Shown: positions 61,351 through 64,000 of the stretch, in pieces
Layout of the letters: every line of letters starts with the position of its first letter
Position numbering within the stretch: position 1 is the first letter of the stretch
From: Pseudoroseomonas aestuarii
Lineage (GTDB): Bacteria; Pseudomonadota; Alphaproteobacteria; Acetobacterales; Acetobacteraceae
Assembly: GCF_042651065.1 (NCBI RefSeq)
Contig: NZ_JBHSCH010000018.1
Coordinates: 1 to 64,000 of the forward strand
Length of the DNA: 64,000 bases
Reading direction: 5' to 3'
Translations under genes and position numbers: made by a program
The notes under the pieces: model-generated
Databases searched by the model: none
What the model was told of the DNA's origin: nothing
What the model saw: the letters and a program-made list of their open reading frames with translations, nothing else

Positions 61351-61953
61351 ATGGGTGCGCAGATCGACTACTATGTTTCGCTGAATTCGCCGTGGACGCA
61401 TCTGGGCGCGGCCCGGCTGGAGGCGATGGCGGCACGCCATGGCGCCGCGCTGCGTGTCTACCCCGTGGATTTCGGCACCATCTTCGCGTCCTCGGGCGGG
61501 CTGCCGCTGCCCAAGCGCTCGCCGCAGCGCCAGGCCTACCGGATGATGGAGCTGCGGCGCTGGCGCGAGCGGCTGGGCGTGCCGATTCAGCTCGAGCCGA
61601 AATTCTTCCCGGCGCGCGAGGCCCTGCCGGCGCATGCCGTCATCGCCGTGCGGGAGAGCTTCGGCGACGCGCCGGCCATCGCCCTGGCGCATGCCATCCT
61701 GAAGGCGCTGTGGGAGCAGGAGCGCGACACCGGGGATGCCGCGACGCTGGCCGAGCTGGCCGCCGGCGTCGGGCTGGATGGCGGCGCGGTGCTGCGCCTG
61801 GCCGAGGAGCCGCGCTGGGCGGAACGGCGCGCGGCGGACACGCAGATGGCGCTGGAGCGCGGCGTCTTCGGCGCGCCGAGCTACGTGCTGGAGGGCGAGA
61901 TCTTCTGGGGCCAGGACCGGCTGGACTTCCTGGAGGCGGCGCTCGCCCGCTGA
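61351..61953 (+). CDS. DsbA-fold protein, 2-hydroxychromene-2-carboxylate isomerase family
   Basis: 200-residue kappa-class GST-like/HCCA isomerase. Its N-terminus IDYYVSLNSPWTHLGAARLE has the Ser/Pro thioredoxin-like site, and the C-terminal GVFGAPSYVLEGEIFWGQDRLDFLE is diagnostic. Characterised members isomerise hydroxychromene carboxylate in naphthalene breakdown; no such pathway is visible, so a general glutathione-dependent isomerase role is likelier. GGGGGAA precedes ATG 61351. Confidence 0.9.
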   Translation: MGAQIDYYVSLNSPWTHLGAARLEAMAARHGAALRVYPVDFGTIFASSGGLPLPKRSPQRQAYRMMELRRWRERLGVPIQLEPKFFPAREALPAHAVIAVRESFGDAPAIALAHAILKALWEQERDTGDAATLAELAAGVGLDGGAVLRLAEEPRWAERRAADTQMALERGVFGAPSYVLEGEIFWGQDRLDFLEAALAR

Positions 61954-61978
61954 AACAAAGCAACCGGAGCCTGATGCG

Positions 61979-62006
61979 AAAAGCCCGGCGCAGAGGCCGG
62001 GCTTTT
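61979..62006. terminator. symmetric rho-independent terminator
   Basis: AAAAGCCCGGC-6-GCCGGGCTTTT, eleven perfect pairs with A/T ends, functional in either direction. It ends the isomerase gene and also resembles the terminator expected after a minus-strand tRNA gene. Confidence 0.85.
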
Positions 62007-62355
62007 CCGAACTTCCTTGCTCCGCGAGGAGACTGGCGCGCCCGGGAAGAGTAGGAACTCGGCCGCTGTCAATAGCTTAGAGTCACAAACGGGTTGCTCT
62101 ACTAAGGTGGAAAACAATGGTTTAGGAGCAATCCTGCAAACGGCTGATGAGGTGCAGTAAGCCTATTAGGTGGAAAGCACTTGTACCTAGCTGTCTGGTC
62201 GCGGAACATTGTTGGGATCCGGTGGGGCTGGCGATCGTAGACTACGCCTATCGTTTCGAGCGACTGCCCGGAATCCTCTCAGGCCTGCACCCCGTCACCT
62301 TCACCATGCTCCTGCTCAGGCGTACTGCCCAATTCGCATCAAGCCAAGGCGTTCC
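62007..62355. other. non-coding stretch at the GC transition
   Basis: Contains the tRNA-like 3' fragment and then AT-richer sequence. A 70-codon frame (62147-62359) has no recognisable homology or ribosome site. I see no gene. Confidence 0.45.
62032..62044. other. candidate attachment-site remnant, tRNA 3'-end-like
   Basis: ACTGGCGCGCCCG is identical to the 13 bases at the 3' end of tRNA-Arg(ACG) at 41809-41821, including the encoded CCA (TGG on this strand). The following bases do not form a T-arm, so no tRNA is present. A terminator lies 25 nt to its left, as at the intact tRNA locus. Confidence 0.45.
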
Positions 62356-62853
62356 CTAACTTGTCACGCCTCGACCAACGACCCTGGGCTCCTCGAACAC
62401 CATCGGCTCCTGCGGTGCACCGTCGTTAGTCATCGCGTGCTGGGAGAAGGCAGGGATGCCGGGCGGCAGGATCGTCTCGTGCCGCGCCGCCTCGATAAAG
62501 ATGTGTTTTGAGTTGCTGTCGCCGATCTCAAACCAGTTTGGGTCGTCGAAGGTGCCCGCATACACACCGCAGGAGGTTTGGAACCTCTCGAACGTCATAT
62601 ATAGCTTCGTTCTGCACGCTGCGCAGAAATGTATATAAACGAGCTTGCCGCTACCCTCAGATCGATGATTGTAGGTTGAAGGGGAGCCCTGGGTCACGCG
62701 GAAGTCGACCGTGCGAAAGATCGGCTCAACCACGTAGGCTGAGCCCGTAGCGCGTTGGCAGAAACGGCAGTGGCAGGTTGTGACCCGGAGCGGATCAGCC
62801 AGCGTCTCATAACGCACGGCACCGCAGAGGCATCCGCCTTCGTAAACGCCCAT
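62356..62853 (-). CDS. GFA/CENP-V family zinc protein
   Basis: 165 residues of the glutathione-dependent formaldehyde-activating (GFA) fold. Structural zinc cysteines are in GGCLCGAVRY and CAACRTKLY, and catalytic-site cysteines in CHCRFCQRATGS. Most members have unknown substrates. The ribosome site GGGAGG supports ATG 62853. Codon use is AT-richer than the genome norm, in keeping with the island. Confidence 0.88.
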   Translation of the reverse strand: MGVYEGGCLCGAVRYETLADPLRVTTCHCRFCQRATGSAYVVEPIFRTVDFRVTQGSPSTYNHRSEGSGKLVYIHFCAACRTKLYMTFERFQTSCGVYAGTFDDPNWFEIGDSNSKHIFIEAARHETILPPGIPAFSQHAMTNDGAPQEPMVFEEPRVVGRGVTS

Positions 62854-63156
62854 ACCGGCCTCCCTGTTGGACGGGCTGCAACGCCCAAGTTTGCGCAACA
62901 AGGTTAGCCAGCGGTGGTGGGAAAAGCACTGGAAACCTACGCTGGTCTTCACAGGACGGGATCGCCTGTCCGGGTTTCCCCGAGGTCCAGTATCTATCTC
63001 ACCTGAGGTCCGTAACATCCTCTAGGCTTCCACCTAGGCCCTTACGGTTGCGCCACGTGTCCGATCGAATTGAGGGCCGCTCCAGCAGCCGCAAAAAAGA
63101 TTGACGTTATCAATTCGCAATGTTCCCATATCAATCTATCCGGTGGGAGGCAGAAA
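62854..63156. other. intergenic stretch between GFA and lipoprotein genes
   Basis: 303 bp with no recognisable gene. TTGACG at 63101-63106 could be a -35 element for the lipoprotein gene, but no clear -10 is at proper spacing. Confidence 0.4.
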
Positions 63157-64000
63157 TTGCAAGCTACTCGTCTAGGCATAGCTGCCCTAATGCTCTCACT
63201 TGCCGGATGTGGCTTGACAGAACGCTTCGGCCCGTCGCCGCCGAGTATCCCAACAGCCTTGGAATTAGCCAGCTTCCAGGAGCACTTGAAGGAGCAACTC
63301 GGCAATGACCCGAGCCTAGTCCAAGCAAATGGATTTGCTTTTATAGATCTGCAGTGCGCCGATTTTTTTGCAAAGCTTCAGCGCGCGCGAAATTTAGGAG
63401 AGTTTGCCGAGGTTGAACTTGCAGGTGCTGCAGCCGCCCTCACGGCCATACTGACAATCACCCAAGCCGGAGCCGCCGTAATCGGCGTAGCAGGAGCAAC
63501 TGCAGGCTTTGCTGTACTCACCGTTAGCGAATATCGCCGTAGCGCTCTCTTATCGGAGTACCCTGCAGAGCTACAAAACCTTGTAGTTGGCGCTCACCAA
63601 TCCTACCGCTTGGCGTTGATCGAGGAGCCCTCAAGCATCCCAGAAGCTTATGCGCGGGTAGTCGGTTATGCCCGTCTGTGCACCCTTTCTTCCATGCGCT
63701 TCCTTGCGCGCGAAGCACTGGCCGCGGCGCGTACCGGCGCAATCCAAGAGAGCGGCCTTACAGCGGCGCTGGGAAGGGTTGCAAGCGATCTTAATCTTAC
63801 TTCTCTCTCCCTCGATGAAGCCGCTGCCCTCATCGTGCTTGCTACTAATCCCACCGCAGATGCACGTGGCAGAGCGAAAGACATCCTCGGCACGAACTAT
63901 GAAACACTCTTTTCGGACGGAGGAACCGGCCGGATTGAGCCTAGGCATCCACGTTCCTGGCAAGACAACGCAAACGTTCTGGTTGCCCTCAGCGCCACCT
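63157..64000 (+). CDS. putative lipoprotein of unknown function, C-terminus beyond window
   Basis: 281 codons open to the edge from TTG 63157, preceded by GGGAGG at 6 nt. The leader LGIAALMLSLAGCGL has a lipobox (LAGC), so the mature protein should be lipid-anchored. A long hydrophobic/Ala-Gly-rich segment (about residues 90-120, ALTAILTITQAGAAVIGVAG) could span or associate with the membrane. The remainder is soluble and helical. No domain is recognised. Codon use is AT-rich relative to the rest of the window, indicating transfer. Confidence 0.7.
   Translation, partial: MQATRLGIAALMLSLAGCGLTERFGPSPPSIPTALELASFQEHLKEQLGNDPSLVQANGFAFIDLQCADFFAKLQRARNLGEFAEVELAGAAAALTAILTITQAGAAVIGVAGATAGFAVLTVSEYRRSALLSEYPAELQNLVVGAHQSYRLALIEEPSSIPEAYARVVGYARLCTLSSMRFLAREALAAARTGAIQESGLTAALGRVASDLNLTSLSLDEAAALIVLATNPTADARGRAKDILGTNYETLFSDGGTGRIEPRHPRSWQDNANVLVALSAT

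Larger units (their letters stand above)
62032..64000. mobile_element. left end of a putative genomic island
   Basis: From here base and codon use shift towards A/T at third positions (many GCT, CTA, TTA, ACA and GTA codons), unlike all genes to the left. The boundary is a tRNA-3'-like fragment. No integrase is visible within the 2 kb available. Confidence 0.45.

Noticed and set aside
62032..62110. Complete tRNA gene at the island boundary
   Set aside because: Only the 3'-terminal bases match; no T-arm, anticodon arm or D-arm can be folded from the following sequence.
62147..62359. 70-codon frame in the GC-transition region
   Set aside because: No ribosome site, no homology that I can recognise, and it overlaps two other equally short frames.

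Overview
The window comes from a very GC-rich alphaproteobacterium. A complete pqqABCDE operon with a neighbouring PQQ-type sugar dehydrogenase, a split protocatechuate/4-hydroxybenzoate pathway, a liv-type transporter and alphaproteobacterial nrdA/nrdB all point to Acetobacteraceae, probably a Roseomonas-like genus. The genus is inferred from gene content only. Nearly all codons end in G or C until about position 62,030. From there to the right edge base and codon use become clearly more AT-rich, which suggests transferred DNA.

Layout. 1-9.7 kb holds household and accessory genes: the left-truncated Atm1-type ABC exporter, a Nudix hydrolase, a chemoreceptor, a SYLF protein, a phosphatase, an ABC-2 exporter pair and a PhzF-like protein. 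9.8-16.6 kb is an aromatic catabolism block: pobA, divergent AraC- and IclR-type regulators, then pcaI-pcaJ-pcaF behind a PcaR-like 15-bp palindrome. The ring-cleavage genes pcaHGBCD are absent from the window. 17.0-21.6 kb is pqqABCDE (minus strand, with a 25-residue pqqA) diverging from a PQQ-type glucose/sorbosone dehydrogenase. 21.8-25.4 kb carries a PPP phosphatase, hldE and dgt. 25.5-32.1 kb carries a repeat-containing secreted protein, an FkbM methyltransferase, a YciI protein, a ThDP enzyme, a cysteine synthase and a SCO protein, with a 440-bp non-coding stretch containing two palindromes.

32.2-40.9 kb is the most unusual arrangement. The class Ia ribonucleotide reductase genes nrdA and nrdB lie in the same direction but are separated by about 5.7 kb holding one 1,523-codon gene on the opposite strand. 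That gene encodes a giant RTX/S-layer-like repeat protein with eight near-identical 147-bp repeats. Both nrd promoter regions carry the same NrdR-like core. 41-52.3 kb has tRNA-Arg(ACG), two SDR dehydrogenases and a minus-strand run of a Baeyer-Villiger monooxygenase, an alpha/beta hydrolase, a complete liv-type ABC importer and an SDR, with a divergent LysR regulator. This looks like uptake and breakdown of an alcohol or ketone.

52.3-56.3 kb is a tightly coupled signalling operon: a HigA-like repressor without a toxin, a dual-domain KaiC-like ATPase and a hybrid histidine kinase. The genes overlap by 4 bp at each junction and a perfect palindrome sits just upstream of the first one. It is the best candidate for a little-described system here. 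56.4-62 kb has a lactate-monooxygenase-like flavoenzyme, a PfkB kinase plus GH65 pair and a DsbA-fold isomerase.

62-64 kb looks like the left end of an island. It begins with a short fragment resembling a tRNA 3' end next to a terminator, followed by a GFA-family gene and a TTG-started lipoprotein gene that runs off the window.
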